A stretch of DNA of 64,000 nucleotides. Origin: Pseudomonas azerbaijanoccidentalis. GTDB taxonomy: Bacteria; Pseudomonadota; Gammaproteobacteria; Pseudomonadales; Pseudomonadaceae. How positions within the stretch are numbered: the stretch's first letter is position 1; every line of letters begins with the position of its first letter. Under the pieces are notes generated by a model that saw only the letters and a list, made by a program, of their open reading frames with translations, did no database searches and had not been told where the DNA came from. This document shows, one piece after another, positions 7,588 to 16,654 of the stretch. The stretch lies in the NCBI RefSeq assembly GCF_019145495.1, contig NZ_JAHSTU010000003.1, positions 310,001 to 374,000 on the forward strand, written 5' to 3'. Both the position numbers and the translations under genes were made by a program.

Positions 7588-7608
7588 CCCCGCTTCGGCG
7601 GGGTTTTT
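7588..7608 (+). terminator. Rho-independent terminator before the holin gene
   Basis: CCCCGC-TTCG-GCGGGG followed by TTTTT. It ends early rightward transcription before the late block. Late genes would therefore need antitermination or a promoter within 7609-7644. The rest of 7481-7644 holds no gene that I can support. Confidence 0.8.
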
Positions 7609-7644
7609 ATTTTCGGCGTATAGCGCAATCCATTAGGACAGAAC

Positions 7645-7989
7645 ATGACGAATGAACAGCAGGCGCTGGCTGAAATGCCGATCTGGTTGGTGATCCTCTT
7701 GGCCTTGGTCGGCGGTGTTTCGGGTGAAATGTGGCGGGCGGATAAAGATGGCGCGCGCGGTTGGGCGTTGTTGCGGCGGCTGGCTCTTCGCTCCGGTGCC
7801 TGCATCGTCTGCGGTGTGTCGGCAATGATGCTGATGATCGGCGCCGGTTTGTCGGTCTGGACGGCCGGTGCGGTCGGATGCCTAACCGCGATGGCCGGCG
7901 CGGATGTTGCGATCGGCCTTTATGAGCGTTGGGCAGTGAAGCGGTTGGGTGTCAGCGAAGTTACCGCTGAATCGAATCGCTCTGAATAG
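7645..7989 (+). CDS. Phage holin
   Basis: 114 aa with two or three membrane segments: about 12-27 (PIWLVILLALVGGVSG), 48-72 (SGACIVCGVSAMMLM) and a shorter one around 75-92. A charged C-terminal tail follows (YERWAVKRLG). The sequence style (MPIWLVILLALVGG, ADKDGARGW) is that of Pseudomonas phage holins. It would form the lethal inner-membrane pore that releases the endolysin encoded at 29.5 kb. It is unlinked from endolysin and spanins, as in many phages that put the holin at the start of the late region. Confidence 0.8.
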   Translation: MTNEQQALAEMPIWLVILLALVGGVSGEMWRADKDGARGWALLRRLALRSGACIVCGVSAMMLMIGAGLSVWTAGAVGCLTAMAGADVAIGLYERWAVKRLGVSEVTAESNRSE

Positions 7990-8024
7990 CTTTCACCAGC
8001 CTTACTTTAAGAAGGTCTCCTGAA

Positions 8025-8525
8025 ATGAATGAATCCAGGCAGCAGCAGATGCTTGCAGGGCAATCTTCCATTGCTCAAAAAATTTTTGGTTATGTACCCA
8101 TTCAATCATGCTGGAGTGTTCACGATATTCACCGTGCTGTCCTGGCTGCCAACGCCAGTGGTGCATCGGCCTATGCCATGCGTCGGGCGCTCGGTGAACT
8201 CAAAGATGCTGGGCTCATCAGAGAACCGGTAGGCGGAAAGTTTCAACGTGAAGCAGCAACCCCAAAATCAAAGAAGGACCAGGCCGTGACTCAGCCAGCC
8301 AAGCAGGCCGTTGTATCGAACAAAACAACCGAGGGCGCACTAGATGTTTTAGCGATTCTGTCGGGCGAGGTGGTGAGTCTGTCTGATGAATTCAGCAAGC
8401 GCATGAAGGCGTTGGCTGGCCGTATCGAAGAGGTAGCCCTGACGGTTGAGGCTGAACGCGAAAGCAATGCCGAAGCCATTGTGAAAGCCAAGCGCCTGCA
8501 AGAGGCGCTTCGGGAGTTTGCGTAG
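8025..8525 (+). CDS. Prophage hypothetical protein, winged-helix-like N-terminus
   Basis: 166 aa. Residues about 25-70 (WSVHDIHRAVLAANASG, YAMRRALGELKDAGLIRE) read as a winged helix-turn-helix. A low-complexity linker follows (about 75-105) and then a long C-terminal helix likely to be coiled coil (SKRMKALAGRIEEVALTVEAE). It could be a regulator. Clear ribosome site (AAGGTCTCCTGAA). No named family assigned. Confidence 0.6.
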   Translation: MNESRQQQMLAGQSSIAQKIFGYVPIQSCWSVHDIHRAVLAANASGASAYAMRRALGELKDAGLIREPVGGKFQREAATPKSKKDQAVTQPAKQAVVSNKTTEGALDVLAILSGEVVSLSDEFSKRMKALAGRIEEVALTVEAERESNAEAIVKAKRLQEALREFA

Positions 8526-8758
8526 TCCCTTCCTCATTTGCGAATCCGGGCCGTCATGTGCTCGGTTGCCAACGGGTGCCGCCATCGTGGCGGGCAGGGT
8601 TGGTGCAACGCTGCGGGGCGCCGAAAATCGCCGGGGACCCTGGGGGTATTCTGTGGGTACGGGGTCGGAAACCCGCGGGACTGTGTTAGCGGACAGTTCA
8701 CCAGCTTAGTGAACTCAGGTGAACAGGTGAACACCCGAGGTGAACAGGACATTCCATC
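8526..8758. other. Candidate cos region with GGTGAAC repeats
   Basis: Non-coding stretch just before the terminase small subunit. AGGTGAAC occurs at 8717-8724, 8725-8732 and 8738-8745, with AGTGAAC at 8708-8714 and the inverted GTTCACC at 8696-8702. A GC-rich segment with strings of G lies upstream (8617-8675). In lambda the cos nicking and binding sites sit exactly here and are bound by Nu1-type proteins. The assignment rests on position and repeats only. Confidence 0.4.
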
Positions 8759-9349
8759 ATGACTGTAGTTAGCAAAACGGAGTTTGCGGCAAGGCGAGGC
8801 TGGGCTAAATCCTATGTTTCCAAGTTAGCCAATCAGGATCGGTTGGTGTTGACCCAGGACGGCAAGGTCGACCTGGAAGCAACGGAAGCACTCCTGGCTC
8901 AGACTGCTGATCCCAGCAAAGCCGCTGTTGCCGATCGCCATCATCAAGACCGGCTTCAGCGTGACGTTTACAGCCAGCTCGCCAGCCACGTCGAGCCGAC
9001 TTCAACGGCTGCGCCGCCGCCCGCAATTATGCCTGCGGGGCAGTTGCCCGATTTTCAGAAAGCCCGGGCACTGCGCGAACACAACCTGGCCCAGCTTGCC
9101 GAGATCGAGTTGCACAAAGCAAAGGGCTCGCTGGTCGCTCTGGCAACAGTCAAAACCGGTGCATACAACGCCGGCCGCATGCTGCGCGACCAGTTGCTCG
9201 GCATGCCTCCACAACTCGCTCCCGAACTGGCGTCCATGACCGACCCTTGGGAAATCGAAAAGCATCTGACGGCGGCGATTCGTCGCTCCCTGGAAGACGC
9301 TGAACGCATGTCGTCGGCGGACCTTGAACACGCACTGACCACGAGTTGA
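8759..9349 (+). CDS. Terminase small subunit (Nu1-like)
   Basis: 196 aa. The N-terminal VVSKTEFAARRGWAKSYVSKLANQDRL is a winged helix-turn-helix like that of lambda Nu1. A proline-rich linker (about 80-95) and a helical C-terminus that would contact the large subunit follow. It recognises cos DNA and starts packaging. It directly precedes the large subunit and sits immediately downstream of the GGTGAAC repeats. Confidence 0.8.
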   Translation: MTVVSKTEFAARRGWAKSYVSKLANQDRLVLTQDGKVDLEATEALLAQTADPSKAAVADRHHQDRLQRDVYSQLASHVEPTSTAAPPPAIMPAGQLPDFQKARALREHNLAQLAEIELHKAKGSLVALATVKTGAYNAGRMLRDQLLGMPPQLAPELASMTDPWEIEKHLTAAIRRSLEDAERMSSADLEHALTTS

Positions 9350-9353
9350 GCCT

Positions 9354-11369
9354 ATGTCCACGGAATTTCCTGACGGTGCAGAGGTGTATCGCGAGGAGTA
9401 TTTCCGTGGGCTGCGGCCCGACCCAGACGTCTGGATCGATCAGTGGGCCGACGAATATATGCGGATCCCGCGTGACACCGGCGCCGCTGAGCCCGGCAAG
9501 TACCGCACCTCGCGCACGCCGTATGCCCGCGAGCCCATGCGTTGCCTGTCGCCGGCGCATCCCTGCAAACGCGTGGTCACTATGGTGGCCTCGCAGTTGA
9601 TGAAAACGCAGATCGCTTTGAACTGGATAGGCGGCCTGATCCACATGGCGCCGTCCAATATCCTGACACTGCTACCCAGCCTTGGCCTAGCCAAGCGGGT
9701 GTCTTCCCGGATCAGCAAGACGATCAAAGCCACGCCTGCACTGCGTGAGCGTGTGGCGTCCAGCCGCTCGCGGGATTCGCGCAACACCATGGACACCAAG
9801 GAATTCGAAGGCGGTTCGCTGTACGTCACGACCGCCGGCTCGGCGGCTAACCTTGCCGAGCTCTCGGCGCGCTACGTGTACGGCGACGAGATTGATCGTT
9901 GGGAGGTGGACATCGGTGAAGAGGGTGACCCGATTGAACTGGCCGAAACCCGAGGCAGCACTTTTGGCCGCAACGCGAAGTTCTACTTTTCTAGCTCGCC
10001 GACCATCAAGGGCGCCTCACGCATCAATGATCTGTTCGAGGGCAGCGACCAGCGTTACTACTACGTGCCATGCCCGAGTTGTGGACACATGCAGACCCTG
10101 GAGTGGGAGCGCCTGCATTACTCGAAAGATTACAGCGTGGTGCATTACCAGTGCGCCGGCCCCGACTGTGACGTCCTGATCGAGGAATATCACAAGGGCG
10201 AAATGCTCGCAAAGGGTGAGTGGCGTGCACATGCGGAAGGTGACGGCGAAACGATCGGCTTTCACCTCAACGCGCTGTATTCGCCGCTCGGCTGGATGGA
10301 CTGGAAGTCGCTGGCCAAGCAATTCGAGAAGGCCAAAAAAGCCCAGGCGAAGGGTGATCTTGAACCGATGCAGGTGTTCTACAACACTCGTCTGGCCAAG
10401 GTCTGGGATGCGGCGCAAGAGCAAACCAAAGCCGATGTACTGAGGCAGCGGGCGCGACTGGAAGACTTCACCCTGGGCTCTCCGCCGGCGGCCGTTTTGA
10501 TGATCACCGGCTCTGTCGACGTCCAGGCCAACCGCCTGGAATTCATGGCGATGGGGTGGGGCGTCGGCATGGAACGTTGGGTCGTCGACTATCAAATCGT
10601 TTCGGGGGATCCCTCAGACGAGCGCACCTGGGCGGCGCTGGACGAATTGCTCAAAGCCAAATATCGCCATCCGTGTGGCGTGGGTTTGGGAGTTCTCGCC
10701 GTCGCGGTCGACTCCGGTGGCCACCACACCGACGAGGTATACCAGTTCTGCCGCGTGCGGCGCTGGCGCAATGTGTTCGCCATCAAGGGCGCGAGCAAAC
10801 CGGGCAAACCGGTGATTGCTCAGCGTCCCTCAATGGTCGACGTAACCTGGAAAGGCCAGACCGAACGCAACGGCGCCGAGCTTTGGTTCGTCGGTACCGA
10901 CACGGCCAAAGACTGGATTTACAACCGCTATCCGTTCGACACGGGGCCAGGTGCACTGCACTTTGCAAATGACCTGCCCGACGACTTCTTCGACCAGTGC
11001 GTCGCGGAACGCAAGGTCGCACGCTACATACGCGGCCACAAGCGCATCGAATGGGTCAAGGGAAAAGCCGAACGAAACGAAGCGCTGGACCTGATGGTGT
11101 ACTGCCTGGCCATGGCGCATTACCTCGGGCTCAACCGTTACAAGGAACACGACTGGGAGCGCGTGCGTCAATCCCTGGCGCAGTCGGGTTTGTTTGACGA
11201 CGCCTTGGGCATCAAACCGGTTCAAGGTGAACGCGTCACTGCTGCAGCAACACCAGCTGTTGCACCGCAACCGGCTTCACAACCTGCTGCCGTCGTCGTG
11301 CCGTCGCGACCCGCTGCACCGCCACCTCAACGCCGAAGCTCCAGCAGCGGTTACCTAAAGAGACGCTAG
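9354..11369 (+). CDS. Terminase large subunit (GpA family)
   Basis: 671-aa packaging motor. It has a variant Walker A (ASQLMKT, residues 79-85), Walker B (YVYGDE, 174-179), a zinc-ribbon-like CPSCGH...CAGPDC segment and the C-terminal nuclease half with acidic VDVQ and DSGG motifs. The C-terminal 60 residues are Ala/Pro-rich. Length and motifs match lambda gpA-type terminases. It pairs with the upstream Nu1-like subunit. Confidence 0.9.
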   Translation: MSTEFPDGAEVYREEYFRGLRPDPDVWIDQWADEYMRIPRDTGAAEPGKYRTSRTPYAREPMRCLSPAHPCKRVVTMVASQLMKTQIALNWIGGLIHMAPSNILTLLPSLGLAKRVSSRISKTIKATPALRERVASSRSRDSRNTMDTKEFEGGSLYVTTAGSAANLAELSARYVYGDEIDRWEVDIGEEGDPIELAETRGSTFGRNAKFYFSSSPTIKGASRINDLFEGSDQRYYYVPCPSCGHMQTLEWERLHYSKDYSVVHYQCAGPDCDVLIEEYHKGEMLAKGEWRAHAEGDGETIGFHLNALYSPLGWMDWKSLAKQFEKAKKAQAKGDLEPMQVFYNTRLAKVWDAAQEQTKADVLRQRARLEDFTLGSPPAAVLMITGSVDVQANRLEFMAMGWGVGMERWVVDYQIVSGDPSDERTWAALDELLKAKYRHPCGVGLGVLAVAVDSGGHHTDEVYQFCRVRRWRNVFAIKGASKPGKPVIAQRPSMVDVTWKGQTERNGAELWFVGTDTAKDWIYNRYPFDTGPGALHFANDLPDDFFDQCVAERKVARYIRGHKRIEWVKGKAERNEALDLMVYCLAMAHYLGLNRYKEHDWERVRQSLAQSGLFDDALGIKPVQGERVTAAATPAVAPQPASQPAAVVVPSRPAAPPPQRRSSSSGYLKRR

Positions 11370-11371
11370 CT

Positions 11372-11809
11372 TCAGGACAGGCCGATCATTGGGCTGAGAA
11401 TTTTCACTCCAAGACCGAATGCTTCAGATACCAGTCCGCGAGCAACTTCTTTACCGCCCTCTTTGGCGCTGACAGCTAGTTGTTCCCCGATGGTGGATTT
11501 CGAGGACACGCTTTCAGGTGTGGCTTTTAAAACTTCCAGACCTTTGGCAGTGAGGACGGCGTTGTCAATCCCGACGTAAGGATAGGTCTTACAGGTGATG
11601 TATCCCGCTTGCATCAACCACGTAGCAGTTGCGATGAAAAATTCCGTTTCATCTGTAGGTACCTCCGTGCCGACTTGTTCGTCGAACTGCACGGCTTTTT
11701 CGACGAAGTCTTCCGCGAGGAGCGCTTGGGGAAGCGGAAAGCTTTGGTAAAGCTCGGCAAAAATTTTGCCGGTGATGTCGTCAAACTTTTCAATATTGGA
11801 GACAGCCAT
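11372..11809 (-). CDS. Moron gene: unknown 145-aa protein opposite to late transcription
   Basis: The only minus-strand gene inside the structural block. It starts MAVSNIEKFDDITGKIF behind a GGAG site. Residues 50-100 (ETEFFIATATWLMQAGYI...LTAKGLEVL) have a winged-helix feel. The C-terminus (GLVSEAFGLGVKILSPMIG) is amphipathic or membrane-associating. No family name is certain. Its ATG (11807-11809) overlaps the ATG of the divergent gene. Being autonomous and antisense, it may be expressed from the prophage. Confidence 0.65.
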   Translation of the reverse strand: MAVSNIEKFDDITGKIFAELYQSFPLPQALLAEDFVEKAVQFDEQVGTEVPTDETEFFIATATWLMQAGYITCKTYPYVGIDNAVLTAKGLEVLKATPESVSSKSTIGEQLAVSAKEGGKEVARGLVSEAFGLGVKILSPMIGLS

Positions 11810-12059
11810 GTCAGAAAACTCCGAGGAAAAAACGCAGCACGCGCAAAAAGTTAGGGCCACCGCTGAGCTCCAGCTAGAGCTGCGCCGAGTGGTAGCAGAT
11901 CAGTTAACTGGTCGGATGGATTGGGTCCGAGCACGTACTTACTGGCGAACTCGGCTCCCGGATATTCCAGTTGAAGAATTAGCCGACGCACTCACTCACA
12001 TCTTGGCCGGCGGCAGTTTCAGGCAAGAAATCCAATCGAGAAACCAGATCTTCATCTAA
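11808..12059 (+). CDS. Moron gene: unknown 83-aa protein
   Basis: Starts MSENSEEKTQHAQKVRATAE behind a GGAG site (11798-11801). A helical N-terminal half rich in Glu/Arg is followed by WRTRLPDIPVEELADALTHIL. The start codon overlaps the start codon of the divergent 145-aa gene (CATG at 11807-11810). No homologue recognised. It is placed between the terminase and gpW genes, a usual site for extra genes. Confidence 0.5.
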   Translation: MSENSEEKTQHAQKVRATAELQLELRRVVADQLTGRMDWVRARTYWRTRLPDIPVEELADALTHILAGGSFRQEIQSRNQIFI

Positions 12060-12104
12060 CAGTTTATATATCAAACCGCCAGTACTCATCCAGAGCACAC
12101 CTCC

Positions 12105-12311
12105 ATGTCATTTACCCAAAAGCACCTCGACGCGGTTGAGGCGGCCATCGCTCGCGGTGAAAAAGTTGTGCGCTACACCGACCGCACCGTGGAGTACCGC
12201 ACCGTCGACGAACTGCTTAAGGCACGCGAGGAAATTCGCACCTCGTTGATCAGTGCAGCCGGGCCACGCTCCCGCGTGGTTCGGTTGTACCACGGAGGCA
12301 AAGGACTCTAA
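12105..12311 (+). CDS. Head-tail joining protein gpW-like
   Basis: 68 aa, starting MSFTQKHLDAVEAAIARGEK. It matches the gpW pattern: a helix LDAVEAAIA, a short beta hairpin (VRYTDRTVEYRTVDELL) and a basic C-terminus. In lambda gpW completes the head before tail joining. Its stop overlaps the first base of the portal ATG. Confidence 0.75.
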   Translation: MSFTQKHLDAVEAAIARGEKVVRYTDRTVEYRTVDELLKAREEIRTSLISAAGPRSRVVRLYHGGKGL

Positions 12312-13789
12312 TGGCCCGCTATCCGACGCTCACCCGTAACGGATTCGTGTTGCCGTCGAACATCAAGGCCAGTTACGAAGGCGCCGGAGAGGGCCGACGT
12401 TCCACTGGCTGGGATGCGCCCGACAACGGAATCAACAGCATCAACACCCCGGCGCTGCGCAACTTGCGATCACGCTCCCGGGCAGCGGTTCGCAACGATC
12501 CGTATGCCTATAACGTAATCGACAAACGCGTCAGCAACCTGATCGGCACCGGTATTACGCCAAGGCCAAAAACCGACGATGAAGCCCTGCGCAAACTGCT
12601 GCAGGAACTCTGGGACGACTGGGTCGACGAGTCGGACGCCGATGAGCGCACCGACTTCAACGGCCAGCAGGCGTTGGTCGCGCGCACCGTGGAAACCTCG
12701 GGCGAATGTTTTATCCGGCTGCGCCCCCGTGGCCTGGACGAAGGTCTCGCGGTGCCGTTGCAGTTGCAGATCCTGGCCCCCGAGTTTGTCCCTCACGATA
12801 AGTTCGAAACCACTCGCGACGGCAACTTCATACGCGCCGGGATCGAGTTCACCCCGGGAGGCAAGCGCGTGGCCTACTGGATGTACCTCTCGCACCCGCG
12901 TGATGCTTCTTCGCTGAATGCCGGTTACAACCAACTGGTGCGAGTGCCGGCCGCGCAGGTGCTGCATATTTTCGAACCGGTCGAGCCAGGCCAGTTGCGT
13001 GGCGTGCCGCGTTTATCGCCGGTGTTGAAGCGCCTGCGCAGCCTCGACAACTACGACGATGCGGTGTTGTTTCGCCAGGAAGTCGCCAACCTGTTTGCCG
13101 GGTTTATCAGTCGTCCGGCGCCGGATAGCGTCCAGACGCCTAGAGACCCGGTCACCGGCCAACCGTTAAATATGGATCGCGACGGTTTCACACCGATGGT
13201 GGCGCTGGAACCTGGGACCATGCAGGAGCTGGGGCCGGGTGAAGAGGTCGAGTTCTCGAAACCGCCGGATGCGGGCAACAACTATCCCGACTTCATGCGA
13301 CAGCAACTGATGGCAGCTGCTGCCGGTACCGGCACACCGTACGAGATCCTCACCGGCGACATGCGCGAGGTCAACGACCGGGCGCTGCGGGTAGTGCTCA
13401 ACGAGTTCCGGCGCCGATTGGAGCAACTGCAGTTCGGCGTCTACGTGCATCAGCTTTGCCGACCGATCCGTGCGGCCTGGATGGACATGGCAGTGTTGTC
13501 GGGTGTTCTGGTGTTGGAGGACTACACCCAACGGCGCCGTGAGTACTTGCGCACGCGTTGGGTCCCCCAAGGCTGGGCCTACATCCAGCCTGTGCAGGAC
13601 GTGCAAGCCCGGCGGATGGAAGTGCAGGCCGGCTTCGCCTCACGCAGCGAGATGGTCCTGCGCACCGGTTACGACGCGGAAACGGTCGACGCGGAAAACG
13701 CAGCCGATCTGGCCCGGGCCACCACCCTCGGACTCAATTACACCACCCTCGACGCTTTCGTCCCGATCGACGACAAGGAGCAACCATGA
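12311..13789 (+). CDS. Portal protein (lambda gpB family)
   Basis: 492 aa, usual length for lambda-type portals. Conserved stretches include LRSRSRAAVRNDPYAYNVIDK near the N-terminus and VPRLSPVLKRLRSLDNYDDAVLFR in the centre. It forms the dodecameric DNA entry channel of the capsid and contacts terminase. It overlaps the protease gene by 4 bases (ATGA). Confidence 0.9.
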   Translation: MARYPTLTRNGFVLPSNIKASYEGAGEGRRSTGWDAPDNGINSINTPALRNLRSRSRAAVRNDPYAYNVIDKRVSNLIGTGITPRPKTDDEALRKLLQELWDDWVDESDADERTDFNGQQALVARTVETSGECFIRLRPRGLDEGLAVPLQLQILAPEFVPHDKFETTRDGNFIRAGIEFTPGGKRVAYWMYLSHPRDASSLNAGYNQLVRVPAAQVLHIFEPVEPGQLRGVPRLSPVLKRLRSLDNYDDAVLFRQEVANLFAGFISRPAPDSVQTPRDPVTGQPLNMDRDGFTPMVALEPGTMQELGPGEEVEFSKPPDAGNNYPDFMRQQLMAAAAGTGTPYEILTGDMREVNDRALRVVLNEFRRRLEQLQFGVYVHQLCRPIRAAWMDMAVLSGVLVLEDYTQRRREYLRTRWVPQGWAYIQPVQDVQARRMEVQAGFASRSEMVLRTGYDAETVDAENAADLARATTLGLNYTTLDAFVPIDDKEQP

Positions 13790-14934
13790 GCAAGAAAACG
13801 CGACCGCGCGTTTACAACCGGGCGGGCGAGCGCGTGCCGGTGCAAGACAAAACCTGGTACGCGGTACACGCGAGCGGTGAAGCCACCGAGCGGGTGATCG
13901 AAGTCTTTGTCTACGGCGAGATCGGTGGCTGGGGTATCACCGCCAACCAGTTCGTGCAGGATCTGCGTGCCATGGACGATGGCGTCTCGCCCGTGATCGC
14001 CGCTTTCAACAGCATCGGCGGCGACCTGTTCGACGGCCTTGCCATGCACAACGCGTTGTCGCGTTTGGGCGAACGTTGCACCGGTCGTGTGGATGCGTTG
14101 GCCGCCAGTGCTGCCAGCGTGGCGGTGTGTGGGGCTCACCGGGTGGTGATCGCCTCCAACGCCATGCTGATGATTCACAACCCCTGGACGTATGCGGCAG
14201 GGGATGCCGAAGACTTCCGCAAGGTGGCCGATGTCCTGGACCAAACCATGGAGGCGATCATCGCGGCCTATAAGGCCAAGGCACCAGATATTGATGAAGT
14301 CGAATTGCGGCGCCTTGTGGCCAATGAAACCTGGCTCACCGCGAATGAAGCGGTGGCCTTGGGGCTGGCTGACGAAGTGGGTGACGGTGTCACGGTCAAG
14401 GCGTGCGTCGGCCAAGGTGCCGTGTTGCAGCGTTATCAGCACGCACCGGCCGAGCTACTGGCCCAGCTCGACGAGCCGCCAGAGCCCGATCCGGAACCAG
14501 ATGATCCGCCGTTGACGCCTCCCGTGGTCGACTCGACGAAGTTGGCCCTGATGATCACCCAGCGTTGTGCCGAGTCGGGCATCAGCAATTTGATTGAGCC
14601 ACTGCTCAGCTCCACCAAACTCGAAAGCGAAGCCATCGTCCAGGCCGGCCTGACGCGGGCTAAGGCGGTGAACGATCTTTGCGTGGCTGCGCGGTTGCCT
14701 GAGTTCAGTGCCGAGTATGTCGCCGCTGGCCTGGACGTCGCGGCGGTGCGTGCGCGCCTGTTCGATAAGATCGTCGGCAGTGGCAAGGGTTTCGAAATCG
14801 ATAACAGCTTGCCGCTGGACGATGATCCTGCCCTGAAGGTGCAGGCCAAAAAAATCGATCAACCTTCCATCTGGTCCGCCCGCCAAGCCGCGCAGACCGG
14901 TAAATCCCAACCTGCTTCAGGAGTAAGACGATGA
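13786..14934 (+). CDS. Head maturation protease, ClpP/S49-like
   Basis: 382 aa. Residues 25-215 are a ClpP-type serine protease: oxyanion segment NSIGGD (75-80), catalytic Ser about 108 (LAASAAS), His131 (LMIHNP). A proline-rich linker follows (about 230-245), then a helical C-terminal domain that probably acts as scaffold, as in lambda gpC with its embedded Nu3. Start at 13786 chosen from the overlap with the portal stop and GGAG site. An upstream open frame to 13558 is shadow sequence within the portal gene. Confidence 0.85.
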   Translation: MSKKTRPRVYNRAGERVPVQDKTWYAVHASGEATERVIEVFVYGEIGGWGITANQFVQDLRAMDDGVSPVIAAFNSIGGDLFDGLAMHNALSRLGERCTGRVDALAASAASVAVCGAHRVVIASNAMLMIHNPWTYAAGDAEDFRKVADVLDQTMEAIIAAYKAKAPDIDEVELRRLVANETWLTANEAVALGLADEVGDGVTVKACVGQGAVLQRYQHAPAELLAQLDEPPEPDPEPDDPPLTPPVVDSTKLALMITQRCAESGISNLIEPLLSSTKLESEAIVQAGLTRAKAVNDLCVAARLPEFSAEYVAAGLDVAAVRARLFDKIVGSGKGFEIDNSLPLDDDPALKVQAKKIDQPSIWSARQAAQTGKSQPASGVRR

Positions 14935-15275
14935 CCATTCAACGAGAGCCGATGCATGCAGGTGAATTCCTCCTGTCCGAAGGAGCCGGCACCATTTCCC
15001 GCGAAGCCATCAACGTCGCTGCCGGCCCTGCACTGGAGCCTGGGCAGATCCTCGGTCTGGTCAGCCTGACCGGTGAATTTGCTCCGTATAACCCAACGGC
15101 CGAAGACGGTAGCGAAAACGCGATCGCCATCCTTTACGGCCCGCTCGGCGAATCGGATGTGGTGCGTCGTGGTCGTGCCGTGGTGCGTCTGGCTGAAGTC
15201 AGCGAAGCCCACCTCACGGGCCTGGACCCTGCTGCCGAAAAGGCGCTCGCCACCCACTTCCTGATCGTCCGCTAA
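14931..15275 (+). CDS. Head decoration protein (gpD-like)
   Basis: 114 aa, starting MTIQREPMHAGEFLLSEG, with the GPALEPGQILGLV and ENAIAILYGPLG motifs of lambda gpD-type proteins. It binds as trimers on the expanded capsid. It overlaps the protease gene by 4 bases and is followed by a terminator hairpin. Confidence 0.85.
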   Translation: MTIQREPMHAGEFLLSEGAGTISREAINVAAGPALEPGQILGLVSLTGEFAPYNPTAEDGSENAIAILYGPLGESDVVRRGRAVVRLAEVSEAHLTGLDPAAEKALATHFLIVR

Positions 15276-15295
15276 GACGATCCCTGTTTTTCCAG

Positions 15296-15316
15296 CCCGC
15301 CGAGTGCGGGTTTTTT
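15296..15316 (+). terminator. Terminator hairpin before major capsid gene
   Basis: CCCGC-CGAGT-GCGGG followed by six T. The capsid ribosome site CCTGGAG lies just after it. This is one of five near-identical hairpin plus ribosome-site junctions in the structural block. Confidence 0.7.
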
Positions 15317-15335
15317 ATTTCCTGGAGATTGCTTC

Positions 15336-16331
15336 ATGGCTGATATTGAAATCTTTAACGACGACGCGTTCTCGGTCTCTTCGCTGACCGCCGCCATCAA
15401 CGAACAGGAATACCTGCCGGGCCGCATCAGCAGCTTGGGTCTGTTCCAGGAAGAGGGCATTACCACCCTGACGGTGCAAATCGAAAAGGATGGCGACATC
15501 CTTGCTTTGGTGCCAGCCGGTGAGCGCGGTACGTCTGGCTTGGTAGTCAGTGGCACGAAACGCAACCTGATCCCGTTCAATACCGTGCACTTGCCGCAAC
15601 GCTTTGCGATCAAGGCCGATGAGATTCAGGGTATCCGAGCCTTCGGAACGCGCTCCGAGTTGCAGGCTGTCCAGGACGTGGTGAATAAGCGCCTGGCGAA
15701 AGCGCGTCGACAGCTGGATGCCACTCACGAATTTCAGCGCATGGGCGCGTTGAACGGGCAGATTCTCGATGCCGACGGATCGACGGTGCTGTTGGACATC
15801 TACAAAACCTTCGGCGTGACCCGCAAGAAAATGTCCATGGGACTCGCCAATGCTGAGACGGAGCTGCGCGTAAAGTGCGGTGAAGCGCTGGATCTGCAGG
15901 AAGATGCGCTGGGCAGCATTACCAGCAGTGGCTCGCGCGCCCTGTGTGGCAAAAACTTCTGGAATAAGCTGATCGTCCACAAGTCGGTGAAAGAGACCTT
16001 TCTCAACAGTCAGCAAGCCGCCGCCTTGCGTGGCGACGCCCGTGAAAGCTTCGAGTTCGGCGGTATTGTCTGGGAGCGCTATCGCGGCAAAATCGCCGGC
16101 GTGACCTTCATCCATGACGACAAAGCGTTGCTGATTCCCGAAGGCGTACCGGACCTGTACATCTCGGTCTTCGCCCCGGCCGACTACATGGAAACGGTCA
16201 ACACCGAGGGCGTGCCGTACTACAGCAAGATCGAGCCGATGCCGTTCAACAAAGGCATGGCCGGTGAAGCGCAGTCCAACCCATTGCACCTTTGCACCCG
16301 CCCTCTGGCGCAGATCCTGCTGGAGCTCTGA
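15336..16331 (+). CDS. Major capsid protein (gpE family)
   Basis: 331 aa with the gpE family signature: an N-terminal DIEIFNDDAFSVSSLTAAIN, a central SSGSRALCGKNFW and a C-terminal SNPLHLCTRP. Length is standard. It forms the HK97-fold shell. The start follows a CCTGGAG ribosome site within the terminator-linked junction. Confidence 0.9.
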   Translation: MADIEIFNDDAFSVSSLTAAINEQEYLPGRISSLGLFQEEGITTLTVQIEKDGDILALVPAGERGTSGLVVSGTKRNLIPFNTVHLPQRFAIKADEIQGIRAFGTRSELQAVQDVVNKRLAKARRQLDATHEFQRMGALNGQILDADGSTVLLDIYKTFGVTRKKMSMGLANAETELRVKCGEALDLQEDALGSITSSGSRALCGKNFWNKLIVHKSVKETFLNSQQAAALRGDARESFEFGGIVWERYRGKIAGVTFIHDDKALLIPEGVPDLYISVFAPADYMETVNTEGVPYYSKIEPMPFNKGMAGEAQSNPLHLCTRPLAQILLEL

Positions 16332-16333
16332 TC

Positions 16334-16654
16334 ATGGGCTTTCGCGATCTGATCGCCGACATCGACGCGGTGGTGTTCGAAACCCTGGGCGACAGCGCGC
16401 GGATCGAAGGTCGCGAGGAACCCGTGCTCGGCATGTTCTCGGCGCCTTGGTTGCAGCCAAAGATCGGCAAACTCAATACCGGCCTGCGTGAGCCTCGGTT
16501 CGAGATTCGCGTCAGCGATTCGCAAGGACTGGAGCAGGGCATGTTGGTCAAAGTCGATCTGCCCGAGCTGGACGGTGGTGGCGATTACGACCTGCTGCAG
16601 CTCGAACCGAGCGGTGACGGTCTGGTCGCCTTGATCCTGAGGATGCGCGCATGA
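16334..16654 (+). CDS. Head-tail joining protein, FII-like
   Basis: 106 aa, starting MGFRDLIADIDAVVFETLGD. It lies right after the capsid gene in the slot of lambda FII/head-tail connectors. It has a compact beta-rich sequence (ARIEGREEPVLGMF) consistent with that family. The assignment depends on gene order as much as on sequence. It overlaps the next gene by 4 bases. Confidence 0.6.
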   Translation: MGFRDLIADIDAVVFETLGDSARIEGREEPVLGMFSAPWLQPKIGKLNTGLREPRFEIRVSDSQGLEQGMLVKVDLPELDGGGDYDLLQLEPSGDGLVALILRMRA

